A DNA stretch of 64,000 nt from Suillus spraguei (GCA_016800925.1 JABCPU010000302.1:18224-82223); one strand, 5' to 3'; numbered from the stretch's first letter, positions 10,420 to 22,631 are shown. Notes: a model not told the origin generated them from the letters alone. Made by a program: numbers and translations.

Positions 10420-10800
10420 CCATGATGTTTTTTCTGTCAGTGAACCTACCAAACCTTGTGTCATACATTGACATTGACGAAAATATTTAACTCACTTCCA
10501 GTTAAGGTCAGGACTCTCGGTGCAATAATTAGGATTTCAATGTTTCTGAGGACTGGTGGATGGGACATTGCTGACTTCTCAGACAATCACAGGATGTGTT
10601 TTCCGGCAGTGAACCTACCAAACTTGGTGTAATACATTGACATTGTCTGAGGTATTCTAATCACTTCCGGATCAGATAAGCAGTCAATTCATATGTCAAT
10701 CTTGTGAAGATATATTGTTCACTTGGCACAGAATGACATGATATGGTTTTCTGGCCGTACTAGACATACCAAACCCGGTGGAAGATTCTAATCACTTTCA
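10420..10800. repeat. three degenerate tandem repeat units (about 150-170 bp)
   Basis: Three stretches share CAGTGAACCTACCAAAC, then GTGTNATACATTGACATTG, then ATTCTAATCACTTCCGG-like sequence, beginning near 10431, 10601 and 10745. Identity is moderate and falls in the third unit. No coding potential was seen. Confidence 0.55.
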
Positions 10801-11770
10801 GTCCGGGTCAGCAGTCTCGCCTAATCGCCTTTCGTTAGCTTCTCTGAACGCCATGAGGCGCGATATACAAAGCAAGAGGACCATGTTGATGTGAAATTTA
10901 TGGTACAATGTATGAGTTCCCTCCTGAGTGGTACAACTAACCAGACCTTCCTGTCACTGGGCTCCTAGAATAGGTCTCCCGGACGTGAGAAATTACCATA
11001 GAACACATCCCAGCCAACGTCGGCCACTCCATATCGACCCAGAACAAACTGTTAGAAAGATGCAGCTGGGGCCAGACATCCTCACTGACCACAATGCAAC
11101 CTGGGAGAACAGCCAGAAAATGTGCCGGACTGAATCAACTGACACATACCACAGCTAGTGCACGTATGGATAAATCAGATGGCGGTCTGCATAGATCAGG
11201 TGACGGCCGGCATACCTGGCACGCATAGCTACTAGTACTGATGTGTACAAACAAGCTGGCCTTTGTCGTCGGACGATTGCCTCCCGGCAATGAGAGCAAA
11301 ATGCCTGCCACGAGCACTACTGCCATCGATAGCTATAACCAAGTTAACGTTAGGCGTTGACAGCGCCGGCAGGGAATGGGTTCAAGATCCCTCCGGCCAA
11401 CTTAGACGTCATCAACTACCTGGCCTAGTGCATAGGTCCAGCACCGGCCGTCATTGACAGCAAGCTCCATCCGGCCAGCACTACTTAGACATATAGGTAT
11501 AAACAAGGTAGCATTATGCGTGCTTCTATTTGATATACTCGGTCCAGATAGAACCGATCCGCCGGCAGCATGTCTGCATCACTCTGTTCTTCCCTCGCTA
11601 ATATTAACCCGCCCGGCTAGTGAGTCTGACATTTGATCTCCATACTCCATTCACGTCTCAGGAGGTGAATGCATTCGTGTAAGACTCACAGCGCCAACAT
11701 AGACATCTTTCCTGCCTTCGCTCGCCTCCACTACACAAACAGGATTATAAAACTCTTGAACGGGTTTGAC
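10801..11770. other. unassigned, weakly repetitive sequence
   Basis: Rich in CCGGC motifs. Weakly similar 45-bp stretches recur near 11219, 11308 and 11477 (GCACTACT...TATAACCAAG-like), suggesting an old repeat. No gene is recognised. Confidence 0.3.
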
Positions 11771-11771
11771 G

Positions 11772-11895
11772 CAGTGATGGTAAAGTCCGGTTCGGTCCGT
11801 TTATCCAGGAAATTTAGCATACTGAGCACGGCACCATCGGTTCGGTCCGATCATTTTCCGATTCTGATACCGACAACCGGACCCAAAAAAGGTCA
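11772..11895. repeat. hAT-like element end
   Basis: CAGTGATGGTAAAGTCCGGT followed by repeated GGTTCGGTCCG motifs. It resembles the end of the complete hAT element at 47288-49458 (TAGTGCTGCCGCAGTCCGGT) and its subterminal repeats. The partner end was not found, so it is a relic or part of a decayed non-autonomous element. Confidence 0.45.
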
Positions 11896-12059
11896 CAACA
11901 TATCCTAAGTACGAATGATTTAGGGCCCATCTCCAACTTCCACTTTTCACCGCATTTGTCTCATTCGAGGGAACAATATATATATATATAATTAAACGCA
12001 CAATAAACATCACATGTAGTCAATCGTATACTTTGGTAATTACATATTAGTTGTTGGTG

Positions 12060-12816
12060 GTATCTGTTGTGGCAAATTTAATTCCGCGCAGCAGAACTAT
12101 CCTGTTCATGAGCGGGCGTTGTTAGTGATCTTCGAATCCTGAAGCGGTTGCGTCACTGACTGATTTTTTTCAAAAGACCACAAAGACCTTGAATGGTAGG
12201 CCAGATGGCTTGAGGTCCTAAGTGATTTTGACTTCAGTATATTGTATATGCCAGGGGGGACAATACACTCGCGGATGCCCTTTTCCGCATGTACAGTAAC
12301 GAGCCAAAGGCCACCATGAGAGCGCCCAGTGAATATGTCAGCGGTGAAGAGAACGACGTGCCTAGGACCCTCCTCCTGAACTTCATCAGAGCTCCAATAA
12401 ATACTGGCACTCCGCTGTTCATGGACGCGACTAAGGAGCGCCGGTCGGCACACATAGCTACCAAGATGCTGTATGCGGCCGAAAGCAACCACCTTGTCCG
12501 AACGGACGCGTTCAATATGCCAGTACGTGGACCAACGGGTAGAAAGAAATCACCACTTATTGTTGATAGTAGCGAGAGTACTTCTGTAGGACAGGACAGG
12601 ATTATAATTGTAGATGGTGAGGAGAAGGTGCCTACCGGATACGCATCACAGCAAATTCTCACCAACTCAGTCTTCATCTCGAAACAGGTGCCTACTAGAG
12701 GCGCACCACAGCAAGTTCTCACCAACTCATCCGTCATCTCGAAACCTAGTGACTCAAGAACCAGGTCGGATGGACCGGTAGACCGGATATCAAGGGATCT
12801 GGCGTGTCATCTATAG
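12060..12816 (+). pseudogene. Ty3/gypsy RNase H and RNase H-integrase linker fragment
   Basis: In shifting plus frames: AKFNSAQQNYPVHERALLVI (12071 on), KDHKDLEW, ARWLEVLSDFDFSILYMPGG and then DNTLADALFRMYSNEPKATM, the RNase H end with its ADALSR-type motif. Beyond it is a linker of the kind seen in Agaricomycete Ty3 elements (LLLNFIRAPINTGTPLFMDA). The linker contains two tandem copies of a 20-residue unit (VPTGYASQQILTNS and VPTRGAPQQVLTNS) at about 12630-12750. At least two frameshifts; integrase was not found downstream. Confidence 0.75.
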
Positions 12817-12960
12817 TAAATGATATGAGTTCATTTGAACAGAGGAAACGGCTCACCATCACCACCAAGGATGGATCACAGACAATCCTTACCATGGATG
12901 GGCCAGTGGATCAGGATATCAGGAGACCTGGTGGCCCTGTCATCTGTAGTGGACGATATA
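12770..12960 (+). repeat. degenerate direct repeat, about 124-bp spacing
   Basis: GATGGACCGGTAGACCGGAT at about 12769 and GATGGGCCAGTGGATCAGGA at about 12897 start two similar stretches of about 65 bp that continue with TCATCTATAGT/TCATCTGTAGT. It lies at the end of the Ty3 linker fragment. Confidence 0.5.
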
Positions 12961-15900
12961 AGATAACCTCAACATCCTCAAGAGACAACTCAAATCACAT
13001 GATGCGGCAATGGGATCCACGCCTATGGCCAACTCACCAGCGACGATGTTCAGGAAGGTGACCTTGAAGCTGGGTCAACTTCCTGAAAGACTACTGGATG
13101 GCGGGAAGGCATCTGGTGAAAATCAGAGAATTACAGCACGAACAACAAAAAATGGCCTGCAGGCAAATGGGCCAAGCACTGACGTCAGAGAACAATAGGT
13201 CCTGGTAGGAGAAATCCAGAAGGCATCAGGCCCTGCCGAACATGCCTGATGACGTAACCAAGGGCCATAACCGGAGAAGGACACAACCAGACAACGCTAT
13301 GTCGCACAGGACTTTCTGCGTCCCCTCATCGCTTGATGATGAGCCATTGTTACAGGTGTTGTTTTTTTATTGGGGTTGTGTCCCGCAGAATTGGGCATGT
13401 CGTCGGAAACCAATATTGCCTCAGCGTTTTGTTGGGTAGGATGAATAGCAAGAACTTGTGTTACTTGCCATTGGTGCATTTGCAGTAAGCGAATTTTTCG
13501 AGCTGCCACTGTAAAGAAAGTTCGCAGCATGAGATGAGTGCCTGCCAGTGATACCTCTATTAGGCCGCAGCTCAGGCCGAACCATGCCAAAGCCGGAGCC
13601 CGCTGAAGCCAGGCCAAAGCCACGGCCTTGAGGCCAAGCCGGGCCGGATCATCACCAGCTCTATTGTTATTGAAGGCACGCGAGGACTCTGTTTCATGAC
13701 AATTGACACCGTGGCAACAGCAGGCTGGCACCTGGACATTTGCCCACATTTGGGTCAAGTTGGCTCTCCCAGGCTCTACCCTGATACCAGTATGGCGGCA
13801 TATGTCTCATCTGTCTCCACTGGCACAGGAGTCGATCAAGCAAGTATTTATCAATGTATATTATCTGTATGTATCTTGTGAGTGTTATTATGCAGGCTAG
13901 CTGGCTAACGCTCTAATCGCCTTGGCTGCAGGCCTATTTCACTTGTGGAAAGCGCCCTTCCATCGCCATTCTCTCTTCGCGCGTTCCTTGTTAAAGGCGA
14001 GCGAATCCAATTCTACCCACCACCCTCTGCAAATGTGCCACCTCTGGGAACGAGTGGTCGGAAGCTGCCAGTGCGTTCATTAGCTCCAAGCAAGGTCGGA
14101 AACTCACTAGTGATGGAACAGTCACGTTCGGGCTGGTGCTCCAGGAAAATCAGAGAACCATGAACCGGACCATCTGTTTGGTCAATGAATGGTTCTGTTC
14201 CAGTTCAGCAAGGATTCTAACCGAGAACCGGACCAACAACAAGTGCAACAAATTCATTGCAAAACATTGCAGTACCTAGTCAATATGAGCCTCGTCCTCG
14301 TCATTGAGGTTTCTACACAAATAGCGAAGACAACACGATCAATAAGAGCAAGAGATAGCAGCAAGTTGATTTCTACTTACCCCATAGATTGATTACCTTG
14401 CTATCCAAGGTTCCCCAGTTCTGTCCGCTTCTATTGGAGAGAGCGATAGTTACGATACAAACAACTGCAACAACCTTTGTTCACGCAGTTCAATTGATGT
14501 TTTTGGTACTTATTATGGGGACTACGCTGAAGATATCGCTGTCTTTGTTGCTTGGCCATGAATTACCAGACGTTTGTGCGGAGCATGGACTTTACAGTGG
14601 CCGGGAAATGATTGTTTGCCGAGCGGAAAAAGCGCCATTAACTCGGATATAGACTTAAACAGTGGCTTCTGATGTAAGAACAAATTTACGCACATCTATA
14701 TGCAGGTACCTGGAGATGCACCCCACAGAAATCAGATGGGACTGTGCATCAAGCTGACCGGACACACGGTGTGCTTCGGCAGAATTCATTCAGCGAGCTC
14801 CCTGCACATCGTTCTCTTCACGCGCTCAAACAATTCCCCACAACGTCCCACTAAGGGTGTCTATTGACGATTTATGTTATTTTAGAGGTGCTAGGACGTA
14901 GCCTCTCGGAGTTTTTATGCACCGTACTTCCTGAGGTCAGCGTGATTTTCCTTTCATTCATGTTTTCGACCACTCTATTTCAATTAGTTTTCCGATTCGT
15001 CAATTATTTGTATGCCTGTGTTGTTGTAATTTGTAAATATACAAAGATACTTATCTGCATTTGCGCAGAAGAAGAGCAAGTGTCCGACGTTTCCCGCCAT
15101 GCTGGAGGCTCCACCTCCTTGGTTCCATCCCCGAGCCAAAACTCAGGCCACCCAACACAATGAGGTCGACTCTTCCCGAGTCACACTGGGCTAGCCAGTC
15201 TACCTTGCAGTGCGCTGCACCGACAGTAAGTCATTCATTTATGACAGTCACACAATTATCCCGAGTCACATGGCACGATCAAATTAGTGATACCTCCCAT
15301 GTGCGTCGTCTATTTTCTTCTCTGTTTTGAGAACTGGTTCAAATATGAACGATACCATAGTTTGATTAGATGGGTCCGTCATTCCTCATCCGTGCCGAAA
15401 TTGTGAGTGCCCAACCCTCCGGCCGTCATTGCTCTTGGAGACTCGGACAACTCGCATAAATTTGCTCTGCTAGTACGGACATGGATGTACGCAACCAGGT
15501 GGATTCGCTGAGAGGCTGGGAAAACTGCTTATTAATTCGGGCGTACGTTGACTTTGCGGTTGGTGACAAGGCGCTGCTGTTGAAATTTGGCAAATAGAGA
15601 GGCATGAACAGTGTGTCCTGTTCACTGTGTAAGCATTCTGGCACATAGTACCAACTTGTTTGAATTAATTGTTGGATGATTCGCGAGAATGGTACACAGT
15701 CTTGTCATCATTATCCATCTGTGCAGTTCACCGGAATGTTCCGGAACCAGCGGTCCCGATTGAGCCTATTGTTTCTTTTGCTCGAGCTTTGTTTCCTCCC
15801 ACTATTATGGACAGCCAGACAGCCGTGCACAACTTCTGAGGCTTCCACTTCTTGCCTAAAAACATCATCCGCTGGTGCTTATAACGCCCAGAGTCCAGGC

Positions 15901-15990
15901 ACGCTCCTTAAGTGATGACCGTCTTCGTCTCAGCGTCAAGCGCGCGCTGCTAAACTATAACTCCCTGCGTTTTCCCTCTCAGCCGTTCGG
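12961..15990. other. about 3 kb with no recognised gene
   Basis: Contains a stretch of GGCCNNGCC-type short repeats (about 13570-13650) and GAACCGGACC motifs near 14150-14240 that recall hAT subterminal sequence. Several open frames exist but show no family resemblance and no convincing exon structure. A possible coding piece lies at 15720-15860 (frame with PTIMDSQTAVHNF and HFLPKNIIRW), not assigned. Confidence 0.4.
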
Positions 15991-16027
15991 ACCCCTGGCA
16001 GCAACCAGCAGTCCGTTCGGTATTTCG

Positions 16028-16040
16028 ACAACAATATATA
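16028..16040. repeat. target-site duplication of the full-length LINE, left copy
   Basis: ACAACAATATATA, repeated exactly at 22632-22644 at the other end of the LINE. The left copy runs into a TA-repeat/A-rich tail, which is the LINE 3' end on the minus strand. Confidence 0.75.
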
Positions 16041-16246
16041 TATATATATATTTTTGATCCTTGTTTATTGTCCGTTGGGGCTATGCCCTATGATGGACAC
16101 TACCTACTGTACATCTAATCTATTCGTATATGCTTTGGTCCGTTTTTTGGTTGTCTATGCTATACAGTGGTCCTGGCTTGCGCGCGGACGTTAGGGCCTT
16201 CTTCAGGCTCTTGATATGATTTGTGCGACTTGTTGTCGCGTTTCCT

Positions 16247-19200
16247 CTATTCCTTCTCCTTTTCCGCTGGGGGGGTTACATCTCCGAAGGTTTGTTCCAA
16301 TCTTCTCGTGCGCGCGATGTACGTCAACGTTGCTCTCATTCCCTTGCTTTCGTTCAACAGGTACTCGATTTTGCATTGTCTTGCTCCGACTTCTTTCCTC
16401 ATTTGTTCTCTCTGGTTCACGTATGCTGGGCAGACTAGGATGAAGTGTACCGTTTCGTCATGGTTTTCGCATGCTGGGCAACGCGCCGTTGGGGATTTCG
16501 CTATTCGTTTGAGGTGTTTGTTGAGCGCTATATGTCCCGTGCGGAGTTGAAACATCAGTGAGCTGTGACGTCTCGGTAGCTTCTCTATCTTCTTTGCAAA
16601 CTTCTTTGATGGTGCTGACGTGTCGACTGATTTGAGCAGTGTGTAGCGCGGTGAGTTCTCCATGATGGTGGTGGCCTCTTTTTTGATCTTTGCGTAGAAG
16701 TGTTGTCTTAGTGCCGCTTTGCTCCTTGGTAGGATTCTGAGTTCTCCTTCCTCGGTTAGGAGCGACTTTGGCTGGGCTCGTGTGTCTGATGATTCGCCTC
16801 GTGCGGCGCGTTTCGCGTGAGTGTCTGCCTCTTCATTCCCTGGTATCCCTACATGGCCTGGCGTCCATCTGACTTTGAGTTTTCTTTCGTCTTGCTCAGG
16901 GATGAGTCTTCTAAGATCATCGTGGAATTGGTCCATGAGGTAGTGTCCTGGCTGTGAGCGGAAAGCTTCGGTTGCTCTTATCGCTGCCTGATTGTCGACG
17001 CCTAGGGATATGGTGCCCCTTCTTCCTCCCGTCTCCTTCAGCAGTTGTACTGCTAATATCATCCCCACCAACTCTGCTTCATAGACCGTATGCTCGCGGT
17101 CGCTCCCCAAGTGAAACCTCTTGCTTCCTATCACTTCGTTGCCTCTCATGACCACTGCTGCTCCTCCAACTCCCCCATCCACCATTGACCCGTCTGAGTA
17201 CGCCCTTAGGTTTTCATCGGCGAGTCCGTCTTCTATCTTTGCTGTCTCGGCCTTCTCCGCTATGTGGATGTCTACATCCGGCTCCCACTTGGGGTAGTGT
17301 CTGACTGGGTCTATCTTTTCCACCGTCGATGGGTTGATCCTGAATTCGTACATCAGCTTATGCAGTGGGGATGGATAGCGTTTTTTCCCCTTAAAATCTC
17401 TCTCTTTGCCGTAATCGTATGCGTTCTTGATTCCCTTGGCTAGTGGATGTTTCTGTGGGAGTGTCGCCATTCTGAGCGTGGCTCTGTAGCACGCTTTTCG
17501 AAGAGTCTGCTGAAAAGGTAGTACATTAGCGTGCGCGTCTAGCATGTCTGTGGGACTTGATCTTAGTCCTCCCGCAATTGATATGGTTGCCATTCTCTGC
17601 ACTCGCGCCATCTGCGAGGCGAAGCCTCTTGCTCCTCGCCCTTTCCCCCTTTTCCCCCTCCCCTTTTCTACTAGACCTGCGCACCACACATCTGCGGCGT
17701 ACAACATCTTCGGGACAATTACTCCCTCATACAGTTTTTTCATCAGTTTCCCGTGTATTCCCTTCGTCGGACGTATCATCCGGCTACATGCTAGCGCGTA
17801 CTTCGTTCCTTTGGCCAGTGCGTGGGCCGCCTGCTCCTTGAAGTTTAGATTTTCGTCGATGATGATTCCTAGAAATTTGTGCGACTTCGAAGGTTGGATT
17901 GTGTGATCGCGGATGGTGATGGGTACTCGTGGCGTAGGGACTGTCTTGTTGGGGTTTTCGGTGCTTCGAACTCGTATCCTGGAAAGACAAATTAGTGCGG
18001 TTTTGTCTAGCTCAAACTCAGCGTTGTATTCCTCGCTCCAGTCAAGTGCACCTCCTTGCTTTTCCATCATGTTTTTGACCTTTGCGTTTGATTCCTCGTA
18101 TGAGCGCCCTCTTGCTATTAGCGCTACATCGTCGATGAATCCTAGACTCAGTTCTCCTTTGCTGGGTCTCGGGTCTGCGACTCGCAGGACTGGTGCGTTG
18201 TAGAAGATGAAGCCCATTGGGGATAGCGGACATCCCTGGTCTAGTCCATCTGACACATTGAACAAGTTTGACTGGTAGTCGTCGAAAAAGAGATGCGTCG
18301 TTCTGTTGTCCAGTCTTCGTTTGTACCAATCTACATATTCCTTTGGTATTCTTGCTTTTCTGAGGTTGTGTAGTAGCTTGCTTGCTACCACGCTCGGGAA
18401 GGCCGCCTTTACGTCAAGGAAGAGTAGGGAAACGTGGTTGTTTGTTTTCGACGCCCAGGAATCTGTTATGAACTTAGTTAGCAGGTGGAGGGAGTCTACC
18501 GTTGATCGTCCCGGTCGACCGCCGAAGTGGGTTGGGGGTAATAGATGGTGTTCTTCTGCAATATATGTTAGATCGTCGGCAACACATGATGAAAGGATCT
18601 TAGCCATCGTGTCTAATAGCGTTATCGGTCTATATGCCTTCGGGACACTGTAGTCTGGCCTTCCTGGCTTCCTGAGTACGATCGTCGAGGAACATTTCCA
18701 TTCGTTCGGGTACACTTCGAGGGTGAACGTAGCTCTGTATATTGGTGCCATGAATGGTACAAGAAGGTCAGCGCATTTCATGAATACTACGTTGCTTATC
18801 CCATTGGGTCCTGGGGCTTTGAACGGTGATAGTTTCGCGATTGCTCTGTGTACTTGCTGGTTCGTGATTGGTCTGAATTCACATATTGGAGGGTCGTAGT
18901 CGAAGTCCGGGTTCACTTGGTCATCGTCTGGCGGCGTTCTGAAGAATACCTCGTAAAGTAGCTCGCTCTTTCGGGTGTTATCTTGCGTCGTGTTGTCCTG
19001 ATTGTTTGCCCTCGGGTCTTGGAGGGTTTTGATCCTTGTGTGTATCTGGTCGGAAGGGTCGCCTGCTACGTATCTATGAAAGGTCCATACTCCTGTGAAT
19101 GTCAGTTCCTCTAACCATTCTGTCCAATGGTTTGTCTTCGCTCGCTTGATACTTTCTGAGAATCGGTTTCGTGCGATTCTATATTCCTCGTGCACTGGGT

Positions 19201-20616
19201 CGTTTCGTCTCGCTAATTTCTTTCTTGATATCCTTCCTAGTTTGTGTGTTGCTTTTCGTTCGGTGTCCAGTTCCTTCGACCACCATCTCTTCGCGTACGG
19301 GGATGGTTTGGTCTTCGGTACGCACTTCTCTACTGTTTCGGCGATGCTTGTTGTGAGTGCCTTGAACGCCTCGTCGAACTGTTCTCGTGTCTTGATTTCC
19401 GTTGCCTGTGGGATGTCGTCTAGTTTAGTTTCAAGGACCTCCCGGAACTCTTCCCAGTCCGTGTCTCTGAAGTTGCGCTTGGGGCTGGTTTCAATTCGTT
19501 CTGGTTGGAGGTTGATGGTACTAATTACATCAGGAAATTCACACATTCCTTGACATGCTTAATCAGCTTAACTCACTTATCTCAAAACTTGTTTGCTCTC
19601 TCTCACATCATTCACCTGGCATATCTTATATTTTTTGAGTGCGAAATACAATAAAACGTGTATATTAATATATCTCAACATTTTTTTTCTGAATTCATTC
19701 ACATTGAAATTTTGGACAAGTAGATTCAATTTCACCAAGGCAGTTAAGTGTAAATAAGTCCGCATAAGGGCACGTCAAGGAATGTGTGAATTTCCTGATG
19801 TATGGGGAAATGGTCAGTTACTACTGGGCGTAGCTGGTACTCTACACTGCACTGCGTGAACGAGTGCTCAAGATCTGCTGAACAAAATACATTGTCTGGG
19901 CGCGTTAAGTTTTTGGTGTTTGATGCCTCTAGAGTGGCTATGTTTGGGGGGAGGACCTGGACTAAGTTATATAGTGATAGAAGGTTTATCAGTACTCCCG
20001 CGGCGTCTAAGTTCGCCGCAGTGAAGAGATGTACATTATTTTGCATTTCCCACATTGGGTGGTGGCGATTGAAATCGCCTAGCCAGATTATATGTTCATT
20101 ATATACAGTGTTGTCGCCTTGAGCAATTCGCTGCTGTGTGCGATGTCTCTGGGAGTTTCATTCAGACACCATGTGCCTCTCCATGAAGTGGAGTGTGCTA
20201 TCGCTATCGCAGGGGTTATATATGTTGTAGATACGCACCTTGCCGAAAGCCCCCGTTAGCTCTATCGCCATAGCATTCGCTGACTTGAGTGGTATAATGT
20301 GCCAATTGTTTTTCGATAGTCTCTTGTTGACTAGGATTATTGTCTGTGATCGTCCTGGGTTTGCATGGTGGTCCGTTGGGTAGATTACGTCCCAGAACTG
20401 TCTTAGATTGGAGGCGTTAGCAAGATTCACGGGGTTGAGATATGGTTCTTGGATGCACGCTATATCGTATACGTGCGGGTTTAAGTTTTTCAGCATGTGC
20501 TCCCATGCGTTGTTGGATTTCCGAAGGTTTTGCTGCCAGATTTTCAAGTCTTCGCGTTCTTGGTGTGTGTTGTCGGCGTCATCCATCACTAGTTTCCGGC
20601 ATGGTCCTGGTCCCAC
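16247..20616 (-). pseudogene. LINE ORF2 protein: endonuclease, reverse transcriptase, RNase H, CCHC
   Basis: The endonuclease (20616 to about 19801) shows the apurinic-type N-P-H-V and IQEPYLN motifs, then LGDFNRHHPMW and SVEYQLRPVVTDHFP. The RT has FLDVKAAFPSV, GLDQGCPLSPMGF and the catalytic GFIDDVALIARG (FIDD instead of YxDD). RNase H has YSDGSMVDGGVGGAAV, VYEAELVGMILAV, GVDNQAA and RWTPGHVGIPGNEEADTHAK. The C-terminus has CPACENHDETVHFILVCPAY. Length without the insert is about 1365 codons. A TGA at 20158-20160 and the MITE at 19528-19800 break it. Removing MITE plus a 2-bp TA duplication restores TDHFPIISTIN in frame, so the insertion site is exact. ORF2 overlaps ORF1 by 28 nt. Confidence 0.9.
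19528..19800 (-). repeat. MITE copy 2, inside LINE ORF2
   Basis: 273 bp, inverted relative to copies 1, 3 and 5. Flanked by TA on both sides; the reading frame of the LINE continues exactly if the element and one TA are removed. This proves insertion after the LINE arrived. Its 62-codon open frame (19765-19577) is almost identical to that of copy 1. Confidence 0.95.
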
Positions 20617-22451
20617 CCTCTTTGTGGGCTGTAGGGTTCATGGGGGGAGCCGTAAGGGGAGCTAGACCATCTTGGAGGTGTTGATTGTGTTTCGGTCTCT
20701 TCTTGGGTGGGTGGTTTCCATTGTGTTCGGTGGTCTACTTGAGGTCTTGTCATCTGCCATGCTTCTGGGATTCGGGATTGACCTCCCAATGGGATTCGGT
20801 TGGCATTCCTGTTGTTGAGGTTCCGTTCCTCGCGTTCTTGGTTGTTGTTGTTGTTGGTGGGCCGTCCATGTTCCGCTCTGTTTCTTGGTGGTGGGTATCG
20901 TTGTGGTTGATGATCCTCCGTCGCTTGCTGCCATATTGGGGCTGTCTCGTTGTTCTCTTCAAAATTTTGACTCGTTAGTGGTTCCCAGGTAAGAGGGTCT
21001 TCTGTGAGGAAAAATCGGTACTTAGCGTCTTCATTGCGGTTCTTGTGTCCATCCCACTTCTTTGTGAACGTCGGGCATTGTCGACTCCAGGCCGCGTGGC
21101 CCTTCACTTTGCAGTTCCTGCAGAAGAACTCGTTTTGATCTGTGACTTGGCACGCGGCTGTTCGGTGGTGTTCCCCGCATGTACCGCACGTCTCCTGTTC
21201 CTGTGGGCATTCTGCGGCCATGTGAGTGTTTTCGAACGAGTGGCATTTGAGGCATCTGGTCGGTTCTGGTATTAGCTTTCTTCCATATACTTTCTTACCT
21301 TCGATTGTCAGGCCGAACTTGATGGCTTGATTTGCTCCCTCCTTGGAGTTAAAGGTCACTATTATGTGGGCTGTTCGTTGTCCTGGTTTGCGCCTTGCTT
21401 CCGGTTTGATGTATCGCGCCTTGCTAATCATTTTTGGTTTCAAGCCTGCCTTCTTCTCGACGTCTGCTAGTGCTGCTGGGTTGTTGGGTACAAAGGTTAC
21501 TGGTACATTTTCCACTATAACGTTGTGCGTTCGCTCCTTGATCACTATTTCCGCTCCGAAGTGTTCCAGGAAGTATCCTCGGTTTGCTGCCACGTTGAAC
21601 CACTCTGCTGCCTCGGGTGAGTTGAGCTCGTAAAGGACTCCTCCATGAGGGAGACGGCGTGCTGAGATGAAGTTGATTGATGTTGGAAGTACGACTTTCT
21701 CCTTTGACATTTGCTCCACTGCTAAGATGGCCTTTACTAGTTGCGCCTCCGTTAGGTCTTTCAGAGAGTTGGCGAAGAGCTGTGATCGTCTGTCGACTAG
21801 GATCTGCCTTGCCTGTGTCTCGCTTCTCGCTAGTACCTTCGTTAGTGGGGCAGGGATGTTAGTTTTGGCTGCGTCTGCAAACGTTCGTGGTCCGTCAGAC
21901 CGTTCATCACTCGTTCTTTGTGGCGTTGTGCTCTTCATGTTTCCAGCTATCTTTCCCAAATCTTCCGCTGATGATTTCAAGTTGGTGCGTACCTCCGTCA
22001 TCGACTCTATTGTTTTCTTTTGCGCGTCTATTGTTTCTGTTAATGTCTCGACTTTCTCGTCTAGGGTCGCAATCAGTCCGCCTATTAGGGCTTTGACTTT
22101 TTCTATGATGTTTTCTGTGTTTATTTCCGTATCGACTTCCTGTATTATTAGTGCAATTGCTCGTAGTATGTCAGTATGTGTGGCGCCTAGATTTGCTGTG
22201 ATACTAAATTCGAATAAAGCTACCGAGATTGATTGCAACATGCTACCGGCTGTTGGCATTACGAGACCGTGCATGGACAAGATTTTTCGTGCTGTGTTCA
22301 GGTTGACAACATCTGTCTTCGTTCCTGTGCCCGATATGTGGTCTTGTATGGGTCTACTGGTTGAAAGCAAAGGTTTATCAGCTGCTGTCCGTCGGTTGGC
22401 CCTACCTGTGGTTGTTGTGGTGACCGGGCTCGTTGAGTTGATTGTTGGCAT
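20589..22451 (-). CDS. LINE ORF1 RNA-binding protein with zinc knuckles
   Basis: 620 aa, uninterrupted. The N-terminal third is Thr/Ser-rich with a helical segment (VEDLTETIDAQKKTIESM-like, about residues 125-180). The middle reads like an RRM-type fold (HIIVTFNSKEGANQAIKFGL). Three Cys-His knuckles follow at about residues 400-465: CLKCHSFENTHMAAEC, CGTCGEHHRTAAC and CRNCKVKGHAAWSRQC. The C-terminus is Asn/Arg/Gln-rich. In Tad-like LINEs this protein binds element RNA to form the retrotransposition particle. The next ORF starts 28 nt inside its 3' end in another frame, implying reinitiation or frameshift-coupled translation. Confidence 0.9.
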   Translation of the reverse strand: MPTINSTSPVTTTTTGRANRRTAADKPLLSTSRPIQDHISGTGTKTDVVNLNTARKILSMHGLVMPTAGSMLQSISVALFEFSITANLGATHTDILRAIALIIQEVDTEINTENIIEKVKALIGGLIATLDEKVETLTETIDAQKKTIESMTEVRTNLKSSAEDLGKIAGNMKSTTPQRTSDERSDGPRTFADAAKTNIPAPLTKVLARSETQARQILVDRRSQLFANSLKDLTEAQLVKAILAVEQMSKEKVVLPTSINFISARRLPHGGVLYELNSPEAAEWFNVAANRGYFLEHFGAEIVIKERTHNVIVENVPVTFVPNNPAALADVEKKAGLKPKMISKARYIKPEARRKPGQRTAHIIVTFNSKEGANQAIKFGLTIEGKKVYGRKLIPEPTRCLKCHSFENTHMAAECPQEQETCGTCGEHHRTAACQVTDQNEFFCRNCKVKGHAAWSRQCPTFTKKWDGHKNRNEDAKYRFFLTEDPLTWEPLTSQNFEENNETAPIWQQATEDHQPQRYPPPRNRAEHGRPTNNNNNQEREERNLNNRNANRIPLGGQSRIPEAWQMTRPQVDHRTQWKPPTQEETETQSTPPRWSSSPYGSPHEPYSPQRGWDQDHAGN

Positions 22452-22631
22452 TTTGTTTGCTTTGTTGCTTCGTTCTTGGTTCTTGGTCTAGGGTTTTGGC
22501 GGTTTGTCTGGTGTCCTGGTGACCGCTGGGGCGCCTCTGGGCATCCTTAGCGCTGTTGAGCGCGTTGTTGGCGGTTGGTTTCCGGGGTCCTAGTCGGGGT
22601 GCCACCTGGTTCAGGTCCAAGAAGCGATCAC

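Larger units (their letters stand above)
16041..22631 (-). mobile_element. full-length Tad-like LINE with 13-bp target-site duplication
   Basis: A non-LTR retrotransposon of about 6.6 kb including MITE copy 2. Minus-strand order: 5' UTR (22631-22452), ORF1 (22451-20589), ORF2 (20616-16247, endonuclease-RT-RNase H-zinc finger), 3' UTR with a (TA)n/A tail. It is flanked by ACAACAATATATA on both sides. The only coding lesions seen are one TGA (20158-20160) and the MITE insertion at 19528-19800, so the copy is young. The decayed relic at 4.2-7.8 kb is of the same family. Confidence 0.9.

Noticed and set aside
13297..13758. 153-codon open frame on the minus strand
   Set aside because: Covers short GGCC-rich repeats and has no domain or splice support.
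16040..16055. (TA)n run as an independent microsatellite
   Set aside because: Best explained as the A/T-rich 3' tail of the LINE merging with its target duplication.
21667..22491. 274-codon open frame antisense to LINE ORF1
   Set aside because: It is the complement of a well-supported coding region; composition mirrors ORF1.
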